64,000 nucleotides of DNA from an uncultured Paracoccaceae bacterium (GCA_947497985.1 CANMIX010000005.1:222320-286319), one strand, 5' to 3'; positions 17,215-26,515 are shown, numbered from the stretch's first letter. A program made the numbers and translations. Notes: generated from the sequence alone by a model not told the origin.

Positions 17215-17535
17215 AAAATACCTCATTCAAATAGGTCACTGTTCTCGTCAGATGAAACTCAAAACCCACGTTGTCGACGGGTAGAGTTTGGAGTGAAAAA
17301 TTCTGGTGCAGGTTTTGCAATTTGATTGGGCAACAATGTGGTCGCCTGCCAGCAGAAAAATGTTGAATTGAAATTGAAATTTCAGTGCCCTGCGGTTCGC
17401 GGAAAGCCGGGGGGCGACACAGCTGCAAACGCTCGGCGTTCCTTTGCCGATGGTGTTGGAATTTCGACGCTGCGCCTTGGCGAAGGCGGCAGTGATGCCT
17501 AGCTCCTTGCCATGTAGGTAACAGGCAGAGTTCTT
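17215..17535. other. Intergenic region between divergent lipoprotein and beta-lactamase genes
   Basis: No supported gene; frames here do not resemble proteins. It should contain promoters for both flanking genes, but no clear hexamers or operator were identified and there is no adjacent AmpR/BlaI-type regulator gene. Confidence 0.5.
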
Positions 17536-18414
17536 ATGAAATTGATAGGTTTGAACACATTGCGGCAGGTGGTTCTGGGGGCGGCGGTGACGCTTGCATC
17601 AACAGGTATCGCAAGCGCAGGGGACACAGCGGCAGTTGCAACTGCGTTAGAGGGTAAGCACGATGCGCGCATTGGGTTTGTGCTGCGGGACATGACGTCC
17701 GATTGGCAGATCAGCCATCGCGGCGATGAACGGTTTCCGATGTCCAGCACCTTTAAGCCACTGTTATGTGCCGCAGTCCTTGCCCGTCGTGATGCTGGCG
17801 ACGAGGACATGGAACGCCACCTGATGTATCAATCCGCCGATCTGGTCAGCTATTCACCGGTTACTGAGCTGCATGTGGACACAGGCATGACCCTGGATGC
17901 GCTGTGTGAGGCGACGATCACCCTCAGCGATAACACCGCTGCCAACCTCTTGTTGGATACAATCGACGGCCCTGCAGGGCTGACCCGGTTTCTGCGCGGT
18001 ATTGGCGATCCGGTGACCCGGTTGGATCGGTGGGAGACCGCATTGAATTCGGCTGAACCTGGAAATGTACAAGACACCACGACGCCGACTGCTGTTCTGG
18101 ACACGCTGCAGTCCCTTCTGTGGGGCGATGTCCTGTCACCAACATCTGCGGCGCAGCTGCGCCAGTGGATGATCGATGATCAGGTCGCGGATGATCTGAT
18201 ACGTGCGCATCTGCCCGAGGGATGGATCATCGGGGATAAAACCGGAGCCGGTGGGCATGGTTCCCGCGCAATCATCGCGTTTTTGGAAACCGACCAAGGG
18301 GGACGTTACCTTGCCGCGATCTATATGACGGAAAGCGAAGCAGATTTTTCGCAGCGCAATCAAATCCTGGCTGAGATTGGCAAGGCCATGATTTCACAGA
18401 TCAAGGCACGTTAA
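17536..18414 (+). CDS. Class A serine beta-lactamase
   Basis: Periplasmic enzyme hydrolysing beta-lactams. The signal peptide ends near ASA (residue ~28). All class A motifs are present: S71-T-F-K74 (Ambler S70xxK), S131-D-N, E167-TALN (Ambler E166xxLN) and K235-T-G. The motif context (FPMSSTFK; TTTPTAV) resembles the CARB/PSE and other environmental chromosomal enzymes. At 292 residues the length is normal. Base composition matches its neighbours, and no transposase is near, so it is probably resident chromosomal rather than recently acquired. Spectrum cannot be predicted. Confidence 0.95.
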   Translation: MKLIGLNTLRQVVLGAAVTLASTGIASAGDTAAVATALEGKHDARIGFVLRDMTSDWQISHRGDERFPMSSTFKPLLCAAVLARRDAGDEDMERHLMYQSADLVSYSPVTELHVDTGMTLDALCEATITLSDNTAANLLLDTIDGPAGLTRFLRGIGDPVTRLDRWETALNSAEPGNVQDTTTPTAVLDTLQSLLWGDVLSPTSAAQLRQWMIDDQVADDLIRAHLPEGWIIGDKTGAGGHGSRAIIAFLETDQGGRYLAAIYMTESEADFSQRNQILAEIGKAMISQIKAR

Positions 18415-18436
18415 TCACCCGAGGGCAGGCGGTTTG

Positions 18437-19369
18437 TCACCCGATCAAGGCAAGCCAGCCCAGAATGGTTATCATCGACATGGCAGTCGCCAACAGCACG
18501 GTTGAGGCCGCGACGCGTTTGGCGCTGTCATAAATATTGGCAAAGATGAAACCATTGACCCCGGTTGCCATTGCGGCGGTCAAAACGCCAGAGCGCAGCA
18601 ATTCTGTATCGACCGACAGGCTGCTGCCCAGCCCAAAGACGATCGCGGGGTGAACCACCAACGACAGGGTGCAAGCGAACAGGATCACCCGCATATCGCC
18701 TTCAGGCCGATATTGCGTCAACACGCCTCCCAACGCAAAAAGCGCGGCCGGCAGAGCAGCTGCGATCAACATCGACAGGGCTTCTTCGACTGTGTTTGGG
18801 ATGGTGATGCCCGAAAGATTGACGATGAACCCAAGTGTGATGCCAAGGATCAGCGAGTTCTTGAACATCGCGCGCAACACATGCCGACTGGTCTGAACAA
18901 AACCGGTGCCGCGGTTGCGCAGGATCTCCATTACGGTGATGCCGATGCCATAACTAAAGGGGGAGTGGAAGGCGATGATTGTATAGTTGCCGGTCAGCGC
19001 CTCGGGGCCAAAGGCACGTTCCGTGATCGGCAACCCCAGCAGCGCAGCGTTGGAAAACAGACAGCAAAATCCGATGACGGTTGCATCAGTCCAGGGACGG
19101 CCAAACAAATACCGGGCGCCAAAGATCCCGGCCAGAAAACACGTCAGCGCACCTGTGTAAAAGCTGATCAACAGCGGCACGGAAAACCCGGTCGACAGAT
19201 CCAAATGGGCAATCGCGCTGAACAGCAGGCAGGGAATGGCAAAATTCTGGGCGAACTTCATCAATCCATCGATATGAACCTGTTTAAAGATCCCTGCCCA
19301 TGTTGTGACATAGCCTGCCCCAACAACCAGAAAAACCGGCAAAATAACATCAATTAACGTGTTCAACAT
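18437..19369 (-). CDS. AEC (auxin efflux carrier) family transporter
   Basis: A 310-residue inner-membrane protein with about ten hydrophobic segments in two halves, typical of the AEC/BART superfamily. Begins MLNTLIDVILPVFLVVGAGYV and contains the conserved NxxxLP-type helix LFSNAALLGLPITERAFG. Characterised bacterial members export or import small carboxylates (malate, malonate); the substrate here is unknown. Converges on the beta-lactamase. Start 19369 gives a normal first membrane helix. Confidence 0.9.
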   Translation of the reverse strand: MLNTLIDVILPVFLVVGAGYVTTWAGIFKQVHIDGLMKFAQNFAIPCLLFSAIAHLDLSTGFSVPLLISFYTGALTCFLAGIFGARYLFGRPWTDATVIGFCCLFSNAALLGLPITERAFGPEALTGNYTIIAFHSPFSYGIGITVMEILRNRGTGFVQTSRHVLRAMFKNSLILGITLGFIVNLSGITIPNTVEEALSMLIAAALPAALFALGGVLTQYRPEGDMRVILFACTLSLVVHPAIVFGLGSSLSVDTELLRSGVLTAAMATGVNGFIFANIYDSAKRVAASTVLLATAMSMITILGWLALIG

Positions 19370-19406
19370 GGGCTATTCGCAATCCTTTGGCGGATCCGCA
19401 GGCCCG

Positions 19407-20204
19407 TTACAACGGGTAGCGGATAACCATGCCGTCGTAGGCAGGGGTAATATGATCGGCCGTCTCATCCGCCAATACAGTGTAGTCTAGATCATTGTGT
19501 AGGTTGGTCAGTACCGCGCGTCTGGGAGCCATGCGGGTGATCCACTTTAGCGCGTCATCCAAATTGAAATGGGTTGGATGCGGCGCGCGGCGCAGCGCGT
19601 CCAGAACCCAGCAATCCAAACCTTCCAGATCGGGCAATGCATCATCATAGATCTCGGACACGTCTGGCAGATACGCCAGATTTTCTATGCGAAACCCCAG
19701 CGCATCAATGGCCCCATGTTTCACCCGGAAGGGTTTGAACGGGATTGCACCACCTGGGCCGTCGATCACAAAGTCCCCGTCGATGCTGTGCAGATCAAGA
19801 ATAGGCGGATAGGACGACCCCTCAGGCTGCACAAAAGCATAGGCAAAACGCGACAACAGCGCGTTCTGTGTATCCGCATCGGCATAGACCGGGATGCGGG
19901 CCCGCATGTTGAACACGATCATGCGCAAATCATCGATACCATGCATGTGGTCCGCATGGGCATGGGTATAAACCACGCCATCCAGCCGTCCAGTGCCCGT
20001 GTCCAGCAACTGGCTGCGCATATCGGGGGACGTGTCGATCAACACGCTGGTGGTGCCGTCCTCGGTCTCACGCTCGACCAACATCGAACAGCGGCGGCGC
20101 GTGTTCTTGGGATTGGCCGGATCACAGTCGCCCCATTGTCCGCCGAGGCGTGGCACGCCGCCGGACGAGCCGCAACCCAAAATGGTAAAGCGCAGCTCTG
20201 CCAT
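19407..20204 (-). CDS. PhnP-like metallo-beta-lactamase-fold hydrolase
   Basis: A 265-residue metal-dependent phosphodiesterase-like protein. N-terminal ILGCGSSGGVPRLGG (residues ~7-21), the metal motif HAHADHMHGID (~81-91), and downstream VKHGAIDALGF and VLTNLHNDLDY. This arrangement matches PhnP-type (cyclic phosphate/RNase-Z-like) enzymes, but no C-P lyase genes are near. Its ATG at 20204 shares one base with the tatD stop (TGATG), so a TTG three bases further upstream is not needed. Last gene of the tmk-holB-tatD operon; in this clade it is routinely linked to tatD. Confidence 0.88.
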   Translation of the reverse strand: MAELRFTILGCGSSGGVPRLGGQWGDCDPANPKNTRRRCSMLVERETEDGTTSVLIDTSPDMRSQLLDTGTGRLDGVVYTHAHADHMHGIDDLRMIVFNMRARIPVYADADTQNALLSRFAYAFVQPEGSSYPPILDLHSIDGDFVIDGPGGAIPFKPFRVKHGAIDALGFRIENLAYLPDVSEIYDDALPDLEGLDCWVLDALRRAPHPTHFNLDDALKWITRMAPRRAVLTNLHNDLDYTVLADETADHITPAYDGMVIRYPL

Positions 20205-21007
20205 CAACGCACCGTCTGATGCTGGGCCACTTTCCAGAAGAGGCGGTCAAAATTCTGTTCAGTCTGGGCAGCAAAATCGGCGTAGTCCATGCCAAAAACC
20301 TCGGCTCCGATACGCGCGGTTAGCGCAGTATAAGAAGGCTCGTTGCGTTTGCCACGATAGGGGGGCGGTGCCAGATAGGGGCTGTCGGTCTCCACCAGGA
20401 TCCGGTCCACCGGGGCGGCTGCAAAAATATCGCGCAGCTCCTGGCTTTTGGGGAAGGCGGCGATGCCCGACATCGACAGGTAACAGCCGATTTCAAGCGT
20501 GGCCTTGGCAAGTTCCGCGGAGGAAGAGAAGCAATGCATCACGCAAGTGAAGGACCCTTTACTCATCTCATCGCTCAGGATCCGGGCCATGTCGTCATCA
20601 GCGGCACGGGAATGGATGATCAACGGCAGGCCGGTTTCACGTGCGGCCTCGATATGGATCAGCAGGGATCGTTTCTGCGCTTCGGCGCTGTCAGAACTGT
20701 AGTGATAATCCAGCCCAGTCTCACCAATACCGACAAATTTCGGATGTTTGGCCAGCGACACCAGTTCCTCGACCGAGGTCATCGGCTCCTCGGCGACACT
20801 CATCGGATGGGTGCCTGCTGCATAGAACACCGGCGCGTGGGCCTCGGCAATGGCGCGCACAGAGGGTTCGTTTTTCAGCTTGGTGCAGATGGTGACCATG
20901 CGGGCCACGCCGGCTTCGGCCGCGCGGGTGATAATATCGTCCAGCTGGCCTTCAAAATCGGGAAAGTCCAGGTGGCAATGGCTATCGGTGATTTGCGGTT
21001 CGCTCAT
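20204..21007 (-). CDS. tatD: TatD-family metal-dependent hydrolase
   Basis: Mg-dependent deoxyribonuclease/hydrolase of the amidohydrolase superfamily, 267 residues. Metal ligands are seen in ITDSHCHLDF (residues ~6-15), GIGETGLDYHY (~95-105), LIIHSRAADDD (~130), MHCFSSSAELAKA and VETDSPYLAPPPYRGKRNEP (~205-224). TatD enzymes act as 3'-5' DNA exonucleases or D-aminoacyl-tRNA-deacylase-like proteins; the precise role is not settled. It overlaps the MBL gene (TGATG) and follows holB by 48 bases. Confidence 0.95.
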   Translation of the reverse strand: MSEPQITDSHCHLDFPDFEGQLDDIITRAAEAGVARMVTICTKLKNEPSVRAIAEAHAPVFYAAGTHPMSVAEEPMTSVEELVSLAKHPKFVGIGETGLDYHYSSDSAEAQKRSLLIHIEAARETGLPLIIHSRAADDDMARILSDEMSKGSFTCVMHCFSSSAELAKATLEIGCYLSMSGIAAFPKSQELRDIFAAAPVDRILVETDSPYLAPPPYRGKRNEPSYTALTARIGAEVFGMDYADFAAQTEQNFDRLFWKVAQHQTVR

Positions 21008-21055
21008 GCTGGTCTTCTGCCCTTTACGCCCGTATCGCGTCCTTTGGCCGTGGCC

Positions 21056-22174
21056 TTAACGGGACGCGGTTTCCTGCATCTTGAAGACCGTATCTAGGAC
21101 AAGTGCTGCGGGGTCAAGGTTCACCGACTGCCCGTGGCGTGCCCGTGACGAAGCCGTGGCCGCAAGGTCCGCCCATGCCCGCGCTTTGTGCGGATTGGGC
21201 GACAGACGCAGCAATGTTTCCCCCTCACGCGGGGCGGCTTCGGGCATTGGTGCCTGACCAGTTGCCCCGGTGCGCGCCAGTCTTGCGAGGCTCGCCTCGA
21301 TCAAGGTCAACAGAAGTTCGAATTTGGCCCCGGCACCGGGCTGCGCTGCGGCTTCGGCCAGTTTCAGCGCGCGGCTGCGATCCAGTCGTGGCAGGGAGGC
21401 GAGGATCTGTACCCATTCGCCATAGATCTCAAGCCCGCCCATGGACAGCAGCCGGATCGCATGGCCCACAGAGCCTTGCGCCAACGCGTTCAGATGGTCG
21501 GTGTTGCCCTCCAGGGGGATCCCGGCTTGGGTCAGTGCAGATTGCATATCGCTGCCATCCAACGGGCCAAGGCGTAAGGTCCGGCAGCGGGATCGAATGG
21601 TGGGCAAAAGGCGCGAGGGCTGGTGTGAAATCAGCAGCAAAGCGGTGCGTTCTGGCGGCTCTTCGAGCATTTTCAACAAGGCGTTGGCCGCGCTGGTGTT
21701 CATATCATCGGCGGCATCGACAATCACCACGCGCCGCCCGCCATCGGTGGCAGAGAGGCCAAAGAAGCGATTGAGCGCACGCACGTCGTCGACCACGATC
21801 TGGTCGCGCAGTTTTTCGCGATCGTTATAGCTGCGGGTGATGGCCGCCAGCCCCGGTTCTGCCAGCGCCTGAATGCGGTGTGACACCGGGTGGTCCGGGT
21901 CAATATCAAGGGAGGTGGGCGGTGGTGGAGCGCCGAACAGGCCACCGTCGTCGTCCGGCGTGGCCAGCAGGAACCGGGCAATGCGCCAGGCCAATGTGGC
22001 TTTGCCGACCCCTTGCGGGCCGGTGATCAGCCAACCGTGGTGCATGCGGTCAGACGTGAAAGCCGACAGAAAGTCACGTTCAGCAGCGTCCTGACCAAAC
22101 AGGCGCAGGGTTTCGCGCGGGTGGGGCGCACCGGGGGCCTGATCGGCGCGCGGGAGAGTGTCGGCGTCGCTCAT
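21056..22174 (-). CDS. holB: DNA polymerase III delta' subunit
   Basis: Clamp-loader subunit of the replicative polymerase. AAA+ fold with GPQGVGKATLAWRIA (Walker A, about residues 55-69), VDAADDMNTSAANALLKMLEEPP and the SRC motif RSRCRTLRLG (about 175) for ATP-hydrolysis in trans. As in other alphaproteobacteria it is longer (372 residues) than the E. coli protein. The start ATG at 22174 lies seven bases after the tmk stop; an upstream in-frame ATG at 22219 would overlap tmk by 38 bases and is rejected. Pairing with tmk is a conserved bacterial neighbourhood. Confidence 0.93.
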   Translation of the reverse strand: MSDADTLPRADQAPGAPHPRETLRLFGQDAAERDFLSAFTSDRMHHGWLITGPQGVGKATLAWRIARFLLATPDDDGGLFGAPPPPTSLDIDPDHPVSHRIQALAEPGLAAITRSYNDREKLRDQIVVDDVRALNRFFGLSATDGGRRVVIVDAADDMNTSAANALLKMLEEPPERTALLLISHQPSRLLPTIRSRCRTLRLGPLDGSDMQSALTQAGIPLEGNTDHLNALAQGSVGHAIRLLSMGGLEIYGEWVQILASLPRLDRSRALKLAEAAAQPGAGAKFELLLTLIEASLARLARTGATGQAPMPEAAPREGETLLRLSPNPHKARAWADLAATASSRARHGQSVNLDPAALVLDTVFKMQETASR

Positions 22175-22181
22175 GTCAAGA

Positions 22182-22817
22182 TTACCCCAACGCCTTGAGG
22201 GTGGCTGACAGAACTTCATCCGCCACGTCTTCGGGCGGCTGGTCGCCGTTGATCACCACAAAACGGTCAGAGAATTCTTGGGCCAGCGCGAGAAATCCCG
22301 CCCGCATTTTCTGTTGCAGCTCCAGCCCCATGTCCTCAAACCGTTCTTCGTGACCCTTGCGCCCTTTGGCACGCGACAGACCGGTGGCCGGGTCCATATC
22401 CAAAAGGATGGTCAGATCCGGTTCGCGGCCAATCATCAGGGCGTGCAGCTGGTCAACAGTGGCCCGCAGGTCACCACGAGACAGGCCCTGATACATACGG
22501 GTGCTGTCGGCAAATCGGTCGCAAATCACCACTTTGCCTGCGTTCACCGAGGGTGTGATCAGGCGTTCCAGATGGTCGCGACGCGCTGCCGTGAACAACA
22601 GCAGTTCTGTTTCGGCGGACCAGCGGTCGGGATCGCCTTCCAGCACCAGGCTGCGGATCTCTTCGGCTCCGGCTGAGCCGCCGGGTTCACGGGTCAAAAC
22701 GGTGTCCAATCCACGCGTTTCTAACGCTTGAGCCAGACGTTTGCATTGGGTTGATTTTCCTGACCCGTCGATACCTTCGAAGGTCAGGAAAAGGCCATTT
22801 TGATCTTTGGGGGTCAC
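22182..22817 (-). CDS. tmk: Thymidylate kinase
   Basis: Phosphorylates dTMP to dTDP for DNA synthesis. 211 residues with the P-loop FEGIDGSGKSTQ (~14-25), the TMP-binding TREPGGS (~42) and CDRFADSTRMYQG, the DR(F/Y) motif (~95), and a lid region with SRAKGRKGHEERFED. The start is GTG at 22817, whose GTGA overlaps the stop of the DD-carboxypeptidase gene, indicating translational coupling. An alternative start is not needed to fit the family length. Confidence 0.96.
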   Translation of the reverse strand: MTPKDQNGLFLTFEGIDGSGKSTQCKRLAQALETRGLDTVLTREPGGSAGAEEIRSLVLEGDPDRWSAETELLLFTAARRDHLERLITPSVNAGKVVICDRFADSTRMYQGLSRGDLRATVDQLHALMIGREPDLTILLDMDPATGLSRAKGRKGHEERFEDMGLELQQKMRAGFLALAQEFSDRFVVINGDQPPEDVADEVLSATLKALG

Positions 22818-24007
22818 TGGGTTGTCTCAGGGCCGTTCAGTAAACGTTTGATCAGAACTTCGGCCGCCGTTCTGACCCGCACGGGAAATCCGCCCACCGG
22901 TACATCATACTCCGCCACAAGGGGAAGCCGTTTTTCTGGCAGGCCGTCCGGCTGGAACACCAATTCCGCCAACAGATCCCCTTGGGTGATCGGGGCCTGC
23001 AGCGGGCCATCATAAACCACCTCACCCTGCAATTGGTTGCGTTGCAACGCAGGCAGAAGGACGTTCAAATCATCCTGTGCCACCAGACCAACGCTTTGTG
23101 CATTGCCCATCCAGACCTCAGCCTGGGCGACAGGAACGCCTGCTTTGGCTATGGTTTTCTGGGAGAATTGGCGAAAGGACCAATTGACGACGGCCTCGGA
23201 TTCTTCGGCGCGTTCGCGGGTGCTGCCCAGACCGGTGAGGACAAAGATCACCCGTCGATCATCCTGTTTAGCGGATCCAACCAGACCATAACCGGCCTCT
23301 TCGGTGTGACCGGTTTTGAGACCATCGGCGCCAATGTCCAGGGACAACAGCGGGTTGCGGTTGCGCACATTCGACGGCGCGCGACCGTCAAACGGGAACT
23401 CACGCTCGGCAAACATCGGGTAATACTGCGGGAAATCCTCGATCAACCGTTCGGCCAGGATCGCAAGGTCTTTGACCGACATCCGATGACCTGCCGCAGG
23501 CCAGCCGTTGGAATTGGCAAAGGTCGAGTTCTCCATGCCCATGTCACGGGCGCGTTCGGTCATGTAACGGGCAAAACCCGCTTCGGTGCCATCGGGCGAC
23601 AAGGCTTCGGCCAGAACCACGCAGGCATCATTGCCGGACAGAACGATAATGCCGCGCAACAGATCCTCGACCCGGACCCGGTCCTGCGTGTTCAGGAACA
23701 TGGTCGAGCCCTTATAGCTCATGGCGTGCAGGCTGACCGGCAGGGTTTCGTTCAACGTCAGGCGACCATCGCGCAGGGCCTCAAAGGCGATGTACAAGGT
23801 CATCAGCTTGGACATCGAGGCCGGGGGAAGCGGCACGTCCGGGTTCTTGGACATCAACACGGTGTTGGTGCCTTGGTCCACCACATAGGCTGCGCGTGCC
23901 TTGGTATCAAAGGCGGCAGCAGACAGGGCCGACAGGCTGACCATCAGGCCGGCAGCAAGCGTGGATTTAAAACTGGTCAAAATGGAACGTTTCAACAGAG
24001 TGATCAC
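22814..24007 (-). CDS. D-alanyl-D-alanine carboxypeptidase (PBP5/6 type)
   Basis: Periplasmic, membrane-anchored enzyme trimming peptidoglycan pentapeptides. Sec signal peptide (start to about residue 35, ending SAAAFDTKA), then SMSKLM (S-x-x-K), SGNDAC (S-G-N) and LKTGHT (K-T-G), followed by the C-terminal beta domain of PBP5. The C-terminus (VLIKRLLNG) is the usual amphipathic anchor. The start GTG 24007 is taken because GGGAGA lies eight bases upstream; the reading frame extends to 24043 but without a site. At 397 residues the length is normal. Coupled to tmk downstream and following the SPOR lipoprotein by 19 bases. Confidence 0.94.
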   Translation of the reverse strand: MITLLKRSILTSFKSTLAAGLMVSLSALSAAAFDTKARAAYVVDQGTNTVLMSKNPDVPLPPASMSKLMTLYIAFEALRDGRLTLNETLPVSLHAMSYKGSTMFLNTQDRVRVEDLLRGIIVLSGNDACVVLAEALSPDGTEAGFARYMTERARDMGMENSTFANSNGWPAAGHRMSVKDLAILAERLIEDFPQYYPMFAEREFPFDGRAPSNVRNRNPLLSLDIGADGLKTGHTEEAGYGLVGSAKQDDRRVIFVLTGLGSTRERAEESEAVVNWSFRQFSQKTIAKAGVPVAQAEVWMGNAQSVGLVAQDDLNVLLPALQRNQLQGEVVYDGPLQAPITQGDLLAELVFQPDGLPEKRLPLVAEYDVPVGGFPVRVRTAAEVLIKRLLNGPETTQ

Positions 24008-24026
24008 GGGCGGTCTCCCTTTGATA

Positions 24027-25001
24027 TCAGTTGGTGACAGCATATGCGTCCGTGAAGCCTGTGTCGCGTACTTGTTTCAACAACTGGGTGCGTTCTGATT
24101 TGGTCTGGGCGGGGCCGACGAGAACACGCCAGAACGGTTTTCCGTTCGAGGATTGCGCCAAGACCTGCGGGATCATGCCTGCGTTGCGCATAATGTCGGC
24201 AGTACGTTTGGCGTTGGCCTCGACACTAAAAATACCGATCTGCAGGAAGGGTTTTTCAAGTGAGGAATTGACAATCGGCTTGGGCGCGGGTCTTGGCGCG
24301 GGGGCCGCAACCGGTGTTGGGGCAGGCGGCGCACTGGCGTCAATTGCAGCGGCCGCGCCGGCAATGGGATCAAGCGAAGCGGTTTCGATCGGGGCCGGAG
24401 CCAACGCGCCCAGTGCGATATCCTCTGGTGCGCCAGACAGGTCGGTGATGGGTGCTTCTGAGACGGCTTCTTTGCGCAGGGCGGTCACGTTGACCTCAAC
24501 CGGGCCACCGGCCAGCATGCCAAGGGCCTCTGCCGCGTCGGATGATACCTGCACGCGTGGGCCGGGAATTTCACGCTCGCGCCGGAACAGGGCGCCGATG
24601 ACAAATTTGCCATTGGCGTTATTGCGGATGATGACACGTTCAGGATCGCGTGCGTCCGGGTGGGCCACCCAAACACCACCCAACGAGGGGCGACCGTCCC
24701 ACAGGCCGGTTTCTGTCACTTGAAAGACATCGGGCGCCTCGACGTCACGTTCCACCAGTTCGGTCGAAGTGGCGGTGTTGGTCGCGCCTTCCTGATCCGG
24801 TTTGTTCTTGCCTTTGAAAAAGTCGCCAAACCGTTTCCCAAAAGTCGGCTTTTCTGCAGCCGATGGGGCTGCCCCATCTGGCGTGCCTTCTGCAAAGGGT
24901 TGACCGCTGCTTGTGGTTTCACATGCGCTCAAAGCTGTGACCAATGCCAGCGCTGCAACCATATGCGTGCCGCGAAATTTCATAGAAGGAGACTTCTGCA
25001 T
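24027..25001 (-). CDS. SPOR-domain lipoprotein (RlpA-related)
   Basis: A 324-residue outer-membrane or periplasmic lipoprotein: the signal peptide ends at lipobox LSAC (Cys27). The middle holds a segment VWVAHPDARDPERVIIRNNANGKFVIGALFRRE resembling the double-psi beta-barrel of RlpA, followed by a long Ala/Pro linker (about 195-245). The final ~75 residues form a SPOR domain (FLQIGIFSVEANAKRTADIMRNAG ... FWRVLVGP), which binds denuded septal glycan. It is first in the operon with the DD-carboxypeptidase, so a role in septal wall remodelling is likely. Start 25001 has AAGGA nine bases upstream. Confidence 0.87.
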   Translation of the reverse strand: MQKSPSMKFRGTHMVAALALVTALSACETTSSGQPFAEGTPDGAAPSAAEKPTFGKRFGDFFKGKNKPDQEGATNTATSTELVERDVEAPDVFQVTETGLWDGRPSLGGVWVAHPDARDPERVIIRNNANGKFVIGALFRREREIPGPRVQVSSDAAEALGMLAGGPVEVNVTALRKEAVSEAPITDLSGAPEDIALGALAPAPIETASLDPIAGAAAAIDASAPPAPTPVAAPAPRPAPKPIVNSSLEKPFLQIGIFSVEANAKRTADIMRNAGMIPQVLAQSSNGKPFWRVLVGPAQTKSERTQLLKQVRDTGFTDAYAVTN

Positions 25002-25194
25002 CCTCAGTGTCCTTGCCTGTTTTTACTGCCGCTATGATGCATTGTGCCTGTGCGCATCTTTGGCTGGCCTATTATGTTTGCGATCACCATAACCAGATGG
25101 TGTACACAAGAAAACCCTATGCCCAAGAGGTCGGCAATAATCTGACAAACTCTGGTGACAAGGTTGTGAATTTGCAGGAGAGGTAATTTCCCAC

Positions 25195-25223
25195 TTGCAT
25201 CAAATCCGAGCAACGCATAAACC
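25195..25223 (+). promoter_or_regulatory. Possible promoter of tRNA-Ser
   Basis: TTGCAT (25195-25200), a 17-base spacer and TAAACC (25218-25223). The -35 is good and the -10 weak; transcription would begin about six bases before the mature tRNA. Assigned by position and spacing only. Confidence 0.4.
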
Positions 25224-25235
25224 CCACGCCAGACC

Positions 25236-25325
25236 GGGGAGGTGGCAGAGTGGTCGAATGCGGCGGTCTTGAAAACCGTTGAACGTGAGAGCGTTCCCAG
25301 GGTTCGAATCCCTGTCTCCCCGCCA
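25236..25325 (+). tRNA. tRNA-Ser(UGA)
   Basis: A 90-base class II tRNA with encoded CCA. Acceptor GGGGAGG (25236-25242) pairs with TCTCCCC using one G-U, discriminator G, then CCA (25323-25325). The anticodon loop CTTGAAA gives anticodon TGA (reads UCA/UCG), the variable arm GAACGTGAGAGCGTTCC forms a long stem as expected for serine, and GGTTCGAATCC is the T arm. No integrase or attL/attR-like duplication lies nearby. Confidence 0.96.
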
Positions 25326-25561
25326 CTCTACCTGCACCGGTGATTTCCCAATTTTCAAACGATGTCCCGCTGGATGTCGCTGTCATTATGTACCCGGTGG
25401 CTTTGCCATTTAAATCAGCACCGGTTGGCAAACGCCGCATGTGTTTGGCCACACGCGACATTGTTGTGCTTGCCCAAAGCGTGGCCGCGCAGGAAGCTTG
25501 TGCCACGTAGTCCACAGATTGGGGCTGCGCTACGTCTCATAACACAAGTGAAATTCCAATA

Positions 25562-26515
25562 ATGACCAAGCCTCCTTTTTCGTTCCAGCCTGTGTCTGCC
25601 ATGGACGTGCCGCGATTTGCAGGCATGCCGACCTTTATGCGGCTGCCGCATGTTCCGATGGGGGCTGAGCATTTCGAGATGGTGGAGATTGGCCTTGTGG
25701 GGGTGCCTTGGGACACAGGCACCACCAATCGCCCCGGTGCACGTCACGGGCCGCGCCAGCTGCGGGATCTGTCGACGATGATCCGGGCACGGCATCCGGT
25801 GTCCGGGATCGAACCCTTTGTGGCGCGCAATTGTGCGGACCTTGGCGATTGTCCGGTGAACCCTGCCGACACGATGGATACGTTGGGGCGGGTGACAGAC
25901 TATTTCACCGAGCTACATGCCGCCGGTATCACACCGCTGGTTGCGGGAGGCGACCATCTGATCACTTTGCCGGTGTTGCGGGGGCTGGCGCAGGATGGAC
26001 CGTTGGGCATGATCCATTTTGATGCGCACACCGATCTGTTCGACAGCTATTTCAACGGCTGCAAATTCACCCACGGCACCCCGTTTCGCCGCGCGATTGA
26101 GGAAGGTCTGCTGGATCCCAAACGGATGATCCAGATTGGCATTCGTGGCACACGCGGTGGCGATGATGTGGAGTGGGGGCTGGAACAAGGCATTCGCATT
26201 GTCACCATCGAAGAGCTTTATGATACTGGGTTTGACGTGATCATGGCCGAGGCTCGACAGATTGTTGGCGACCAACCCACCTATGTGACCTTTGATATCG
26301 ACAGTATCGATCCCGCCTTTGCGCCGGGCACTGGCACGCCTGAAATCGGTGGGTTTACATCGTTAGAGGCGCAACGGATGGTGCGCAAATTGCAGGGGCT
26401 GAACCTGGTCGGAGCCGATCTGGTGGAGGTCAGCCCGCCCTTTGATGCGTCTGGCGGGACGGCCTGGGTCGGGGCCTCGATCATGTTTGAACTGCTCTGC
26501 GTGCTGGCCGCATAA
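25562..26515 (+). CDS. speB: Agmatinase-family ureohydrolase
   Basis: A 317-residue binuclear-Mn enzyme of the arginase/agmatinase fold. Metal ligands: GGDHLITLP (H, residues ~139), FDAHTDLFDSYF (D-A-H-x-D, ~160) and FDIDSIDPAFAPGTGTPEIGG (~240-258). The usual N-terminal extension of agmatinases is present (MPTFMRLPHVPM). Agmatine to putrescine plus urea is the usual annotation, but close relatives act on guanidinobutyrate, guanidinopropionate or guanidine; substrate-loop residues cannot distinguish these by eye. Single gene, SD weak. The adjacent MarR could regulate it. Confidence 0.88.
   Translation: MTKPPFSFQPVSAMDVPRFAGMPTFMRLPHVPMGAEHFEMVEIGLVGVPWDTGTTNRPGARHGPRQLRDLSTMIRARHPVSGIEPFVARNCADLGDCPVNPADTMDTLGRVTDYFTELHAAGITPLVAGGDHLITLPVLRGLAQDGPLGMIHFDAHTDLFDSYFNGCKFTHGTPFRRAIEEGLLDPKRMIQIGIRGTRGGDDVEWGLEQGIRIVTIEELYDTGFDVIMAEARQIVGDQPTYVTFDIDSIDPAFAPGTGTPEIGGFTSLEAQRMVRKLQGLNLVGADLVEVSPPFDASGGTAWVGASIMFELLCVLAA

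Noticed and set aside
25236..25561. tRNA-Ser as an attachment site for an island
   Set aside because: No integrase or duplicated 3' tRNA end nearby; the following genes look like core genome.
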